Shown here: one piece after another, positions 52,210-64,000 of the stretch
Layout of the letters: every line of letters begins with the position of its first letter
Position numbering within the stretch: position 1 is the first letter of the stretch
Origin: Druceiella hillmani
Taxonomy: Eukaryota > Arthropoda > Insecta > Lepidoptera > Hepialidae
DNA: 64,000 nucleotides
Assembly: GCA_039881145.1 (NCBI GenBank)
Contig: JAYKKI010000013.1
Span: forward strand, 38,149,501-38,213,500
Direction: 5' to 3'
The notes under the pieces: model-generated
Databases searched by the model: none
What the model saw: only the letters and a program-made list of their open reading frames with translations
What the model was told of the DNA's origin: nothing
Position numbers and translations under genes: made by a program

Positions 52210-55200
52210 CTTTCTGATATTTTTAGTATGTAGGGATAATCTTACAACAATATTGAGTTTGTAATGTGATTCTAATCTAGACTTTATGACTATTCTCAAG
52301 GCACTGACTACGAAATTTCATTAGCACGTTTTGTCAACTTAGGGTACACAGGGTTTTCAATGGATCAACAAATTAATGAAGTAACCAAGCAAAGTGCCAA
52401 GTGGATGGTGAGATGTAATATTTTATATCAATTTCTGTATACAAAAAACTCATGTCAAAAAAGTGATCAACAAATTATGACAGCCTTCTCCGTATGATAG
52501 TCTTGTTTTTAATTTTTAGAAATATTTCTTTATATATGGTTCAGACTGTCCCACTTTTTAAACAAATTAAACTTAGTGGATTTATTATATAAAGGTGTAA
52601 ACAGCAATTAAAAAAAGAAAAGTTGAAGATCTAGAAAAAATTAATGCAAAGAAAAATATAGTTAATGCAAAACATGGATATTAGCAAATAAAGATCGGAA
52701 TGACATTGCTTATCCGTTCTCAATCCTTCCTTACTCTCTACAACATTTAAAACTTAGCATCAATTTATGATTTCAAAAATATTCTGAAAAAGTTATCCCG
52801 ATTTTGATCTTCTGAAACTACCCTTATTCTTTCTTCTCGTTCATATATATTTCACAAACATCTAGTTCACCCAAAACATTAATACCTTAATATCTAAAAA
52901 TAAATAAATAAACTGTAAATGAATGTATCATTATATATTTGTTACTAAACACTTTAAAACGACACTTCGAACTTAATAATATATTCTAATCAATTAAAAC
53001 GAGCCTTTAAAACACGCAAAGAGTATATACACACGTACACATATAAGAGCATACTCATAGACTCCGATGTAGTTTGTGCTTATTCAATATAATTTTAACC
53101 TAAACTTAAAATCCTCACTGTATATTTACGTTACACTTTTTAGGGTAACAATAAATAAATTTGTTGCAGAATCACTTTGACCAAATAAGCAACATTGTTT
53201 TCTTTCTCCAGATAATTCCGAAATTAAGGAATTAACAATTACATCTTGAATCTAATATAAAGGCAAAGTTAGTCAAGAAGGACTACCAGTTCTTACCCGA
53301 AACAAGATTATTAACAAGAACTTAGCGCAAAGTGCTGCCAATTCTCTTTAACGAACACTAACTCATCGAAACCTAATAACTGCTAAGATAACTACGAACT
53401 AAACCAACCTTCACATTTAACATAAAGTTACTAGTAAAAATAAAAGTTCGGAATCCGCTAAAGTTGAGATAGAAGGGGAGTGTTAACAATTGAACAGTTA
53501 ATGTGAAAGTTGCTACCGCATGTCTGCCTTTTAACTGTTTGGATTTTGCGTTCCCAACATTATATAGCTAATGTGTAGAAATATTTCGCAAAAGTTGTTT
53601 ACGTCAAATTGGTTTTCAATATTTATGTGGAATAAACGAAAGACTGAAATATCGGAAAGTAATATTTTGTGTTGAGGACTACGCACGCGCAACGCGAACC
53701 CACGACTACCAACTTTTCGCAGTCGACATGTAACCATAAACCTGATCATAACTGAGAGAATAATTAAATGATTCGAGTGAACCGTGTTGGATTATTTAGA
53801 ATATGAATGTATGTATTATAGAATATATGCTCTTCCTCAGCTTTAAGTGTATAATTCAAAAACTAAAAGATCTAAGAGACTGTAAATTTCTAAAAGTTGT
53901 CTTCTTAAAATCGTGCTATAAATGAGGGCAAAGTAAAACCAGAATTAGTAAAATCGAACAAAAACATAAAATTCTAAAGAAAATCGCACTGAAAATTCTT
54001 CACTAAAATTAACGTTTCTAGAAAAATAACTAAGACCGTATCCCTCGCCGTAATATTCCTTTTTTGATCATTTTCATTACTATTGAGGGTCTCGTGTAAA
54101 ATTTTGTCTATAATTTAATCGTGATTAAACCAGATTAAAAATCACATGAGTTGTTTACGAAGAAAAATTGCATAATAAAAAAAATATATTTCATTTTCCT
54201 TTTATAGGCAGAAAAGGACGAAGATCCGAAGATTCTTTGAGCTTAATTTTGTGGTGTAATGCAAAGAACACATGTCTCAATTTGAGCGGTTACATTTTGG
54301 CTAGTTTGGTCGACAGCTAAAAACTTCGACGTAGTGTTAATCTTTTAGGTTATTTTGACACGAAACAGGACCTTTTATTTAATCAAAGAAATTTAAATTA
54401 ATAGAACTGAAAATGACACATTTTTTTCCAATATTGTTAAGCTTTCAGCACTTCAATATTTGTTCAAAGCTTTTTGATTAAGATCATTTATTAGTAAGAC
54501 CAAATAATTATTTTTACACAGAAAAGTTTCTCCAATTATATCTAGGTTATTTGCTGCTAATTCTTTTTATTGACTGAAGCTGCCATATGATGAGAAATAT
54601 AGGAAGTTGTTTGTTATTTATTGAAGCTATAAAGCTATTTTACGTTGGCAAGACTTAACAGATCACAGGTTATTATAAGTTAATATTAACAAGCGATCGA
54701 GAAATTAGAGTTTAAAGCTAGCGAACCCTGAATTATTTTGATGGGGACATAAATTATAGCTTTTAGTTGAGATATAATTACGGCTATTTGTTTCATAAAT
54801 ATATGGAAAATAACCCAAAAAATAGTTTAAAATGATTGTCAAATTTAAGCATTTCTGCTATGTAATATAGGTTCATAGTTTTACACATTATTAACATCTA
54901 AATGTCATATCCAATCTATTTGCTTTACTACAAAATTAATTCGTGGTATAACAGAGAGTTTGGATATAAATGATTACTTGTGCCGAACTCCAACTGAATT
55001 AATTATTTATTGCAAATAAAATTCATTAAATTTAAAATTAGACATAACCACCTTTAATTAATTTCAGACAGCATAAAATATGGATTATTATATATTACTG
55101 TTCAAAGGGCTGTGCTCTTGTACATCATCTAAATATTTAATAAAAAATTTAAGGGCAAAAAATCAGCACATTAATGATATTTAAAAAAATGAATATAGAT

Positions 55201-55558
55201 GACTATGTATTAGCCACAAAAAACTTTCAACAGCTTCTGAAATTTTAATCCCTTGTGTGTTTGCACATGCATGACGTAAACAATATCGGATATGTTTTGA
55301 TAAAGTTTAGAAAATTTTGTATTTTAGAATCTCACATAAAAATGAAGTAGTACAGTAATACATCACATAAAATAGCATATTAAATTAAAATATTTTCTCA
55401 CCATTAAATTACTTTCTACTCAGTACAAATATTCTTAATGCCTAAATATGCATATACGTTTTCATACTTCCTTTTGAAATATAATTACTACATTCTTCCC
55501 TCCATGGAAATTATTACCATAGGTCAAAAATGGAGACTCTTTAAATGAAGGCTTCCTA
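50382..55558. other. Upstream flank of SPR, no recognised gene
   Basis: AT-rich sequence, possibly the first (5' UTR) intron. Apart from the microsatellite at 52122-52206 I recognise nothing. Frames of 60-96 codons look random or run through the microsatellite. Confidence 0.5.
52122..52206. repeat. Compound CA/TA microsatellite
   Basis: About 14 CA units followed by a TA run of about 55 bp. Confidence 0.96.
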
Positions 55559-56952
55559 GTGTAGTAAATATTTAAATATACGCAATATAGTATAAGTAAT
55601 AACTAGTGTCGTAAATATTTAAATATACACAATACAGTATAAGTAATAACTAATGTAGTAAATATTTAAATGTATACAATATAGTATAAGTAATAACTAG
55701 TGCTGTAAATATTTAAATATACGCAATATAGTATAAGTAATAACTAATGCAGTAAATATTTAAATATACACAATATAGTATAAGTAATAACTAGTGGAGT
55801 ACATATTTAAATATACGCAATATAGTATAAGTAATAATTAATGTAGTAAATATTTAAATATACGCAATATATCATAAGTAATAATTAGTGTAATAAATAT
55901 TTAAATATACGCAATATAGTATAAGTAATAACTAATGTGGTAAATATTTAAATATACACAATATAGTATAAGTAATAACTAGTGTAGTACATATTTAAAT
56001 ATACACAATATAGTATAAGTAATAACTAGTGTAATACATATTTAAATATACGCAATATAGTATAAGTAATAACTAGTGTAGTAAATATTTAAATATACGC
56101 AATATAGTATAAGTAATAACTAGCGTAGTAAATATTTAAATATAAGCAATATAGTATAAGTAATAACTAATGTAGTAAATATTTAAATATACACAATATA
56201 GTATAAGTAATAACTAGTGTAGTAAATATTTAAATATACACAATACAGTATAAGTAATAACTAGTGTAGTACATATTTAAATATACACAATATAGTATAA
56301 GTAATAACTAGTGTAATAAATATTTAAATATACGCAATATAGTATAAGTAATAACTAGTGTAGTAAATATTTAAATATACGCAATATAGTATAAATAATA
56401 ACTAGCGTAGTAAATATTTAAATATAAACAATATAGTATAAGTAATAACTAATGTAGTAAATATTTAAATATACACAATATAGTATAAGTAATAACTAGT
56501 GTAGTAAATATTTAAATATACACAATATAGTATAAGTAATAACTAATGTAGTAAATATTTAAATATACACAGTATAGTATAAGTAATAACTAATATAGTA
56601 AATATTTAAATATACACAATATAGTATAAGTAATAACTAATGTAGTAAATATTTAAATATACACAATATGGTAAAAGTAATAACTAGTGTAGTAAATATT
56701 TAAATATACACAATATAGTATAAGTAATAACTAGTGTAGTAAATATTTAAATATGCGCAATGTAGTATAAGTAATAACTAGTGTAGTAAATATTTAAATA
56801 TACGCAATATAGTATAAGTAATAACTAGGGTAGTAAATATTGAAATATACACAATATTGTATTAGTAATAATTAGTGTAGTAAATATTTAAATATACACA
56901 ATATAGCAAGAGTAATAACTAGTGTAGTAAATATTTAAATATACGCAATATA
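55559..56952. repeat. 47-bp minisatellite, 29 full units plus a partial one
   Basis: Consensus starts GTGTAGTAAATATTTAAATA and continues with TACRCAATATAGTATAAGTA then ATAACTA. Unit starts fall exactly every 47 bp from 55559 to 56922, so there is no net indel over 29 units. Units differ at a few positions: GTG/ATG at the start, CAC/CGC in the middle, TACAT for TAAAT in some. Units 10-15 (from 55982) and 16-21 (from 56264) share the same variant order, a 282-bp higher-order duplication. No coding content. Confidence 0.97.
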
Positions 56953-57989
56953 ATTAAGTAGGGCAGACAATTCGATTATTTTGAAAAGGGTATCATCGAT
57001 TGTTAACATCGATTGATTTGTAAGGTTATCTAGAGTATTACAAAAACTAGGGTACTGACAATTACAGTTATAGTTTCATTTGCAAAGGTTTCTAAAAATT
57101 ATGTTTTTTCATATATTTCCATTGAAGATTTTCATATAAATATTTTTGAGTATTAGATATCGACGTTAATTTTGACAATTAGTATGTTTTGTTACTCTGT
57201 CAAATTTCAAGTTTCTGTATCAAGTGATTTCAGCGAAAAACGATTGACATGAGTACACGTGAGTGGTCTGACAAGGGTTTCGTTATTCCTCTTACGGAAG
57301 ACCAGAAATAAAAAATAACGTTTACCGACTATTATAACATGTTTAACCGTTTACCCCTGTTTTCGGCAAATGGGTAATCAACAAATTTTTACGCAAGCTT
57401 AGCCATAGATAAAATATAATTCATAGCAGGAAATACTTCTTAACTTTGTAATTTTTTTGATGGGTCATGCCACAGAATCAAATACGAGTAATGATCTTTA
57501 TAATCTTAATTAACATTTCGTTATTGCGGTGTTTGTAATTAATTATATTGCAATATAGTATAAAGAAGTTGAATTCAACATAAAATTTATGAAACTAGGC
57601 CACAAATGATGTCGTTATTGTAAGTTGCTTCGATCTATTACCGAGTTAATTTTTTAATTATAAACTTCTTTAATATATTCTTGGTGTGAAAATACTTTTT
57701 CAATTTTCCAATCAATATAGCCAGAATAATTTTTAACCATGAAATGTCATTGAATTAAAAAAAATAATGTAATTTAATTACCTTTGCATAAGAATATTTG
57801 TACGACACAAAAGTTTCCTCCACCCAGCAATGTTAACCGCAAAATCTGGGGAAATTTAAGCTCAAAAGCGGTAATTATGTACGTACATACAACAGCAAGG
57901 GTTAATCCTTATTTTGTTTCTGAATTCAATCTCATGTTTGTTATTCAAACCAATACAAAGAGGAAGTAACCTCAGGCAAAGTACATCGA

Positions 57990-58215
57990 ATATTGTTTGA
58001 AAATCTCTAGCGGAGTACAAGTGAAATTTATACATCGAAGCCAAATTACCCGCCATTTGACGACCAATCACGGCATTGTAGCTTTGAATAAGCTTCGTTC
58101 ACGACGAGATGTCACGTAATGGTGTAGCCGTCCATAACTTTGTCGATTCGCCGGAATATTGATTGGAAGGAGAATATTGTGTTCTTTGAATGTCTTATCT
58201 AATGACGTCGTTACG
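57990..58215 (-). promoter_or_regulatory. Candidate promoter-like CpG-richer patch
   Basis: Against the AT-rich background this patch is richer in CpG. On the minus strand it holds a CRE-like CGACGTCA (58210-58203), then an ATTGG (CCAAT) box (58068-58064), then TATAAAT (58032-58026), in promoter order pointing toward the SPR gene about 8 kb downstream. Spacing is plausible, but no initiator is convincing and no leader exon was found. Weak inference. Confidence 0.2.
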
Positions 58216-58663
58216 CGATACCCCACTGGGTCAAGTTACACGCTACGCCGAATAATTGAACCTTGTTCGTCATGCTGAAGTTGCTTTGTTTGCTACATTT
58301 ACTAAAATATAGGAGTGAATATACGATAACATAATTCTATTAAAAGGGCATTAATTTTTTGTCTTTTTAAGTTTCCTTTTCTCAAAAGAAAAAAACGGAA
58401 CTTTTACAAGATTACTTGCGAGTCTGTTCATCTCTCACAGTTATTTTTTATTTCAGAAACCGCTTGAACAACTCATACTCAAAAATGTTTTCAGTGAAAT
58501 CTTATGTGAATGGAGAATTTAAGTACTATAAAAAACAATTTTTAAATTCCATTCATAGTGTGGATAGAAAATATAAAGTGCTAGTTTTATGGGTGTCAGT
58601 TATATTTTTCATAATTTTTCTTGAAAATGACAAATACTTTGTCGAGTTACAAGGTAATAAATC

Positions 58664-58723
58664 ATAACTAGCTTTTGTATATTATATCACATTTATAAAT
58701 ATAACTAGCTTTTGTATATTATA
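58664..58723. repeat. 23-bp direct duplication
   Basis: ATAACTAGCTTTTGTATATT followed by ATA occurs twice, 37 bp apart start to start. Confidence 0.9.
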
Positions 58724-60130
58724 CCAATATCTTTTATTTTTGCGATGGAGTTTGTGATATATCTGACGGCGCATTTAGATAGGCGTTAAAACGTTCTGAT
58801 GGCACGTCGCGTTTTGCTAATACGTATCAAATTTTTCATGTGATAATGTTTTTTCTATGTACCATCAGAATATCCCAAGTAAATAAACCCTATTATAAAA
58901 TTAAAATAAACCCCATGTACATACAAGTATATATGGCAATAAGCGAAGCAAATGTTAGCACAAGGGACGGTAGGTGAAAGAATGCGTTCTATCATTATTG
59001 CTAACTCTAACTAAACAAAATATAAAAACATTAAAATACTTTTTCATGAATATAATACTTCGCGTTAGACTAATAAATGAGTAATAAAAGTTGCCATAAC
59101 TTTAAAAATTCACACAATTAACTTTAAAAATTTCGCCTGCATCGATTTGTGAACATTTAAGTTGCTTTTATCTATACACGCAAGCGAGTAGTAAGCGTAA
59201 AACGAAAAGCTTAAAAGAGCTTTTCATACCAAAATATGAAAAATAAGCAATTAAAAAAACTGTTTCGTCAGTAACAACGCCTATCAAGCAAAACTTTATG
59301 CACCTTCTCAGCCGGAAGTGCGCCCCTAAAACTATTCAGGGGTGGCAACCTCTCGTACTAGATTGCCCCGCCCAAATACTGTTGCAGGTGCGCGATAAAG
59401 GTAATAAAGCTTCTAGTGGTTCCGGTTAACTTATTAAATAATAGTGCTTTACTCTATTTGGTTGTTCATTTAACTTTCATGCCTAGGGGGGTGAAACAAA
59501 ACTTCGTCACACGTCTGTACATTTGACCTTAACTAGTTCACCTGCAGATATGATATTTAAAACACAGATGTGTGTTGGAAAATACCAACACTTGAAAAGT
59601 ATAAATTTAAGAATTGAAGTCAGAATTGTTAAGAATCCTGTATTCAAACACGGTCCTCTTATAATTTCGTCATATCCTAGTAGTATCTGTAGATTTAAAT
59701 TTATGTGCACCAAATTTTCTGAATTCGGCTTCAGGTACATGTCACAAATAATATCCATATAACAATAATTTGTTTTTATATTTTTCTCATAATAAGATTA
59801 TGATTTTAATGAATCTTCAAATAAAATTATTTTGAGTAATCTAACTTCATTCATTTTGCAACTATAACGAGATATTGAACTTCTATTTTATCCTTATTCT
59901 GCTACCACAGACCTTTCTGGGCACGTATGAACATCATATAGAACATGTAAAATTTATATCCTTTAATATGATGGAAAATGACTATGAAAAGATAAAGAAA
60001 ATTGGCTTCCATTGACGGACAGACGGACGGATGACCTGATACTGGTTTCCTAGAACACGTAATTTCACATGCCGTGCTGCGTAATGGTATCGGCCCTTAG
60101 CAGGCAGGTAAGCCGGCGACTCAAAGAAAA

Positions 60131-60262
60131 CGCGCCCGGATGAAGAAAGCAGAAGATCGTATGTGGTGGCTCACCTAGGAAAAAGCCTGTGTCCAGCGAT
60201 ATCTGCACACAGGCCTTTCCAAAGCGTAATATTTGCAAGCTGATGGTGATGATGTTGGTGCA
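60131..60262 (+). mobile_element. Probable LINE C-terminal and 3'-tail fragment
   Basis: One frame reads RMKKAEDRMWWLT, an in-frame TAG (60176-60178), EKACVQRYLHTGLSKA and a stop at 60227-60229, followed by a tail of TGATGG/TGATGATG type. The basic, Trp-rich end and the tail fit the last residues and 3' end of a non-LTR element, perhaps RTE-like. The upstream part is absent. Confidence 0.4.
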
Positions 60263-61440
60263 ATAAATAGTCGATTTATACTACAATTTGTTATTCAATC
60301 ATCATTTACTTTTGCAGAATTTCCCTTTTCTTAATGTATGAAATAGCTGTTGTTATTGAAATATCTTCGAGAGTTTGCTTAAAGTCATTAATGTAAGCGA
60401 GCGAACTTTCATATTACTCGTTTATTTTTGGTTGTTTGAACGTGTGTTAAATTATATTCTAATGCTTCATATATCAGCGATCATTTCTCTGTTTATACTT
60501 ATGCGGAACTGACTTATTTACTGCTGCCTGCAATAATTTACGGATCGATGGTGCTTATTTATTTATAAATTATCCATTTTTTTCACTCTCTGTACTATGC
60601 ATTGCATTTTCGTGAACATTGTTATTAACAGGAGTGTATAAAAATATTTTTAAAAAAAACATAACATGTAGGCATCGTACACGTAGGCTTGTACAAATAA
60701 ATCCGAAATTTGGTTAATTTTTCAGTTTGGTATCTCACAACTCTGCAACCAAGCATTGGATCGCTATCAAATTTGGCATGCATATGTTTTGTATTCACAT
60801 TATTTTGTGCAAACAAATTGTGTTTGAATGTTTGTCAAACAGAAAGAAACAGTCGGGCTTAAATAGTTATAACATTTTCTATGAAACTCTTATAGATATA
60901 GTTTATGAACCGAATTATTATATAGGCATCTTAACTCGAAAAAAATATTTAGATATATATTTATTTAATTTAGAAATATTTATATTTATTTCATAAATAA
61001 CAAGGTATTCTTTCACATAACAATAACCATTTAATAAAAAACCAGGTGAGTAACTGATGCAAAATGTATATTAGATTTGTTACTCACATACCTTCTAAAT
61101 CCCAACGCCTTAATAAGAATTTAACACGTGTGGCACCATGAGTAAAATTTAATTATATGGCTATAAATAATGAAGGCAATGTTGGGCTAATGAAGTGACT
61201 TGCACAATTGTCTATACTGCATTTCACAACCATTTATCATTGTAGTATTTTCACGTGTCAACAATTTGGGTATATCTACAAAATGAGTATGGGGTTTTCA
61301 AGAAATATATAAATAAATCTTGTATCAAAATATGCTGATAATTATAGAATAAAACTTTTTATCGTTCAATATTATTAATATAGACGTTATTCTGATAACA
61401 GTGATTAGATTGCTATGTACAAAATTCCTTAATCGATCCT
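60263..61440. other. AT-rich stretch without recognised feature
   Basis: No gene or clear repeat seen. Confidence 0.55.
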
Positions 61441-62465
61441 AATCAAGATCTTGCTTCAATTGGTCAGTGGGCTCATAAAATGGGTCTTTCGGTTAACCCA
61501 AGCAAGTCTCAAGCTATCATCATGACTGACAACTGATTTCTAAAGTAAACCTACCTAGTGTACCGAAATTAGTACTGAATAGTACAATAATATCATATTC
61601 GTCAAGTTTTCAAAACCTGAGGATACTGAAAGACCAAAATCTTAATAGGTGCCCTCTAGTAAATGGTTTCAGTTGTTGTATTTTTAACACGATGCACTCT
61701 TTAAAAAGGTCTTCAAAATTGTTTACCTACTAAAACAAAACTTTTTCCTGTTACCGCTAATTTGCTATGGAGATATGTGCTATCCTGATATTAATAAATA
61801 ATATTTGTATAAGTTGTAACGTCTTCAAAATTTATGCATCCGGTCCATTTTCGGCCTCAGAAATTATGATATTTTTTTTTAATGTAAGTCACTTTTCAAA
61901 TGACTATAGATCCATGATCGACGTCAGCTTCACATACTTACACTTCTTTTTAATATATTAAGAAATTCTCAGAGTTCAAATTACTTTACTAGCAAATTTA
62001 AAGATTTGTCTGCTCACGGTCTTGGACTACGATCTGAAAGGTCACTCACCTTACTTATTCCTAAACATACCTCTACAACTTACGAAAAATCCTTCACTGT
62101 TCAAGCAGCAAAAATTTTGAATCACCTGGATCTTGACATCAGGAAAATTACGTCCCTAAATATTTTCAAAGATCAAGTGGAAAGTCCTGCCTCTCCTGAA
62201 ACCTTTTACTTTGTGCCCTTGTTCTTTCCTGTCTTTCCTATCCCAAATTATGTAAATAGGTTGTGTTACTTATACTTTTGTATTTTAAAAAAAAATGTTT
62301 TTTTGTCTAATATGCTATATAGAATTTTCGTTTTAAAATCTTTCAAAGTCTACCGACTAAATTTCGACACCAATTGTTATGGTTAACTGGAAGAGATTGC
62401 TCAAGTAGCAATAAGTGCGCCGTAAGTACTATGCATAAAAGGTGATAAATAAATAAATAAAATAA
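61441..62465 (+). mobile_element. Decayed LINE fragment (CR1/Jockey-like), RT thumb to 3' tail
   Basis: At 61441-61533 a frame reads NQDLASIGQWAHKMGLSVNP and SKSQAIIM, the segment that follows YxDD in non-LTR reverse transcriptases. After frameshifts, YGDMCYPDIN (about 61767), DYRSMIDVSFT (about 61903) and, in the open frame ending at 62384-62386, LGLRSERSLTLLIPKHTSTT, YEKSF and LDIRKITSLNIFKDQV give the usual C-terminal region. It ends with GATAAATAAATAAATAAA-type tail repeats (62442-62465). The YxDD itself is not preserved. Confidence 0.75.
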
Positions 62466-62779
62466 AATTAATACATAATATCAAAAACAGATTTTGTTCA
62501 TAACCAATTTCCCTATTACAGATATTTAATTTGCCTAATATTAAAAATATTATTTACTGAAGTTGGCTTAAAGCTTTCTTCGTATATCGATGCGAATCCA
62601 GCATTAGCAAAACAATTTAATTTTCTTCAATAATAGTTGTTTCCTTGAAGTATATCCTGTGCTTTAATCTGTAATTTCATATATTTTAAATTGTCCCTGT
62701 TTATTGCTTTCTTGTTACTGACTATTTACTGACTTTTCTGTGTCAGGAAATCTATAAGATTAAATGTGCAATATCATTA

Positions 62780-62985
62780 TGTTACTATTTACAGGAGTTG
62801 ATTGTTGATAAAAAATGCAACTCCCGGCGATAAACTGAATATTTTTGCCGACTGATTCCCGTCCGCGATGACTGATATCGTTTGACGAACGGGGAGAAGA
62901 AGATTAGTGACCGTGGGGAGAAAAGAAAATTAAAATAATTCTGCGCGGGTCGAAACCGCGGGGCAGAGCTATTTATGTAATACAT
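62780..62985. other. GC-richer patch with a CCGCG hairpin motif
   Basis: Contains GCGGGTCGAAACCGCGGGG, a short CCGCG/CGCGG hairpin. It resembles remnants at about 1173-1195 and 18197-18215 (ACCCG...CTTCG). Such CCGCGxTTCGxCCGCG strings recur in insect repeats, so I take it as a TE remnant rather than a gene; a regulatory role cannot be excluded. Confidence 0.35.
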
Positions 62986-64000
62986 GATGATAAAATATAA
63001 TGATAAACTTGTTAAATTTTAATTCTGATAAATCAAAATATAATCATAACTCCTGGAAAAAATTGTTCCATCCTGTGACCCACCATACTTCTGACTCTGC
63101 TGTATTACCCATGTTAGATTTTAAGTGGAGTAGATTAAGAGACAAATGCAAAGATATCTCACATAGGGAGCTTTGAAGCCGTTCAGGTTAAAGGAGTGAA
63201 CAAAAACCCCAATATAAGCAAACCCTCCAAATAATACACTTCGTGTCACTTTGCATAGTCGTGTAATACAAAAATAAAACTAAAGTCCATTTACATCAAA
63301 ACCTTAACATTAAGCTTTCTGTCAAGTAACAAAGTTTTTTTTGCTGATATAATAACCATTATCACATAAAAATGTTTGTGCAACTTCACGGCCGGATGTG
63401 TGCCACTAAAGTCGCGGGGCGTGGAAGCCATTTCCGATTAAAGGTAGGTAATCTAGAACTGCGTAGGGCCAATAATCTTTCGTGAGAGATCGCAACGCCC
63501 AGCTAATGTACTAGGCGAGCGACGAAGATAATTAGGCTTATAGGATTTACGGTCAATTTATAAGTAAGCGTTGTCCGTTCCGTTTGCTTATTTATTTTTA
63601 AAACTCGGTGTTATAGTGAATTTACATCAATTTTGACTTATTCATTACCTATGGCATAACCTATTTAATTTTTGAGTTTTGTTTAAAATTTCACTCACCT
63701 CAATTAAAGAGTTTGTATTAAAAAAGACAGCTATGAAAGCGGCCGGGAATCAAAAGATCACAAGGTAATAAGCCGGTAATTAGCCTAATATACCATTATG
63801 TAATTAGCCTAATATATATATATATGTAATTAGCCTAATATATATATAAAGACTTTTATACTCTTCACATACTAGGGTGTGTTATGTTTTAGGAAGAAAG
63901 ATCGTTTTTCGTAGACTGAATTTTGCATACACTTTTTTTTACATTCCTGCCAAAATCTAGTAATGTTCATCCATCATGTTAAATATTTGGATGCCGCTGA
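62986..64000. other. Right end of window, no recognised gene
   Basis: Holds a GC-richer block (about 63384-63585) and a short tandem repeat at 63774-63850. Confidence 0.5.
63774..63850. repeat. Three-copy tandem repeat of a GTAATTAGCCTAATATA unit
   Basis: GTAATTAGCCTAATATA appears three times (first copy with a CGGTAATTAG start), spaced by TA-rich filler of varying length. Confidence 0.85.

Larger units (their letters stand above)
56953..60084. other. Upstream flank with CpG-richer patches, no recognised gene
   Basis: Contains the promoter-like patch (57990-58215), a 23-bp direct duplication at 58664-58686 and 58701-58723, and a GC-richer block at about 59300-59460 that weakly resembles 63384-63585. 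No protein gene recognised. Confidence 0.5.

Noticed and set aside
55559..56952. CRISPR-like regular array
   Set aside because: Units are contiguous with no spacers and lie in a eukaryotic gene region; it is a minisatellite.

Overview
The window looks like a stretch of AT-rich insect nuclear DNA: a multi-exon G-protein-coupled receptor gene with consensus GT-AG introns, many decayed transposable elements of animal type, and long TA-rich microsatellites. I cannot fix the insect order from the sequence alone. There is no sign of bacterial, viral-genome or organellar organisation.

Only one host protein gene is well supported. It is a sex peptide receptor / myoinhibitory peptide receptor (SPR family) on the minus strand. 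Its four coding exons are at 50081-49509, 34997-34897, 29913-29775 and 15401-14850. Together they give an uninterrupted 454-residue, seven-helix receptor spread over about 35 kb, with introns of about 14.5, 5.0 and 14.4 kb. A plausible acceptor at 50381 suggests a leader exon and an upstream promoter, which I could not place firmly.

Region by region. 1-4,990: no recognisable gene. 4,990-7,465: a badly decayed BEL/Pao LTR retrotransposon (RNase H and integrase remnants, probable 3' LTR), plus strand. 7,466-14,849: 3' flank of the receptor gene, with two related direct repeats. 14,850-15,401: last receptor exon. 15,402-29,774 (intron 3): TA microsatellites, a Penelope-like element fragment with a GIY-YIG endonuclease and a hammerhead ribozyme-like fold, a head-to-head pair of the same Penelope termini, and a mariner/Tc-like transposase relic. 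29,914-34,896 (intron 2): a degenerate tandem repeat. 34,998-49,508 (intron 1): a 175-bp fold-back element, a 1,867-bp LINE insertion with RNase H bounded by a perfect 13-bp target-site duplication, and a fourth Penelope terminus. 50,382-64,000: the upstream side, with a 47-bp minisatellite of about 30 units, two LINE 3'-end fragments, and CpG-richer patches that may be regulatory.

The most interesting signals are the hammerhead-type folds in Penelope-derived sequences inside the receptor introns (one lies sense to the receptor transcript), the head-to-head Penelope termini, the higher-order structure of the 47-bp satellite, and the precisely delimited LINE insertion. None proves a new biological system; each can be tested computationally as stated.
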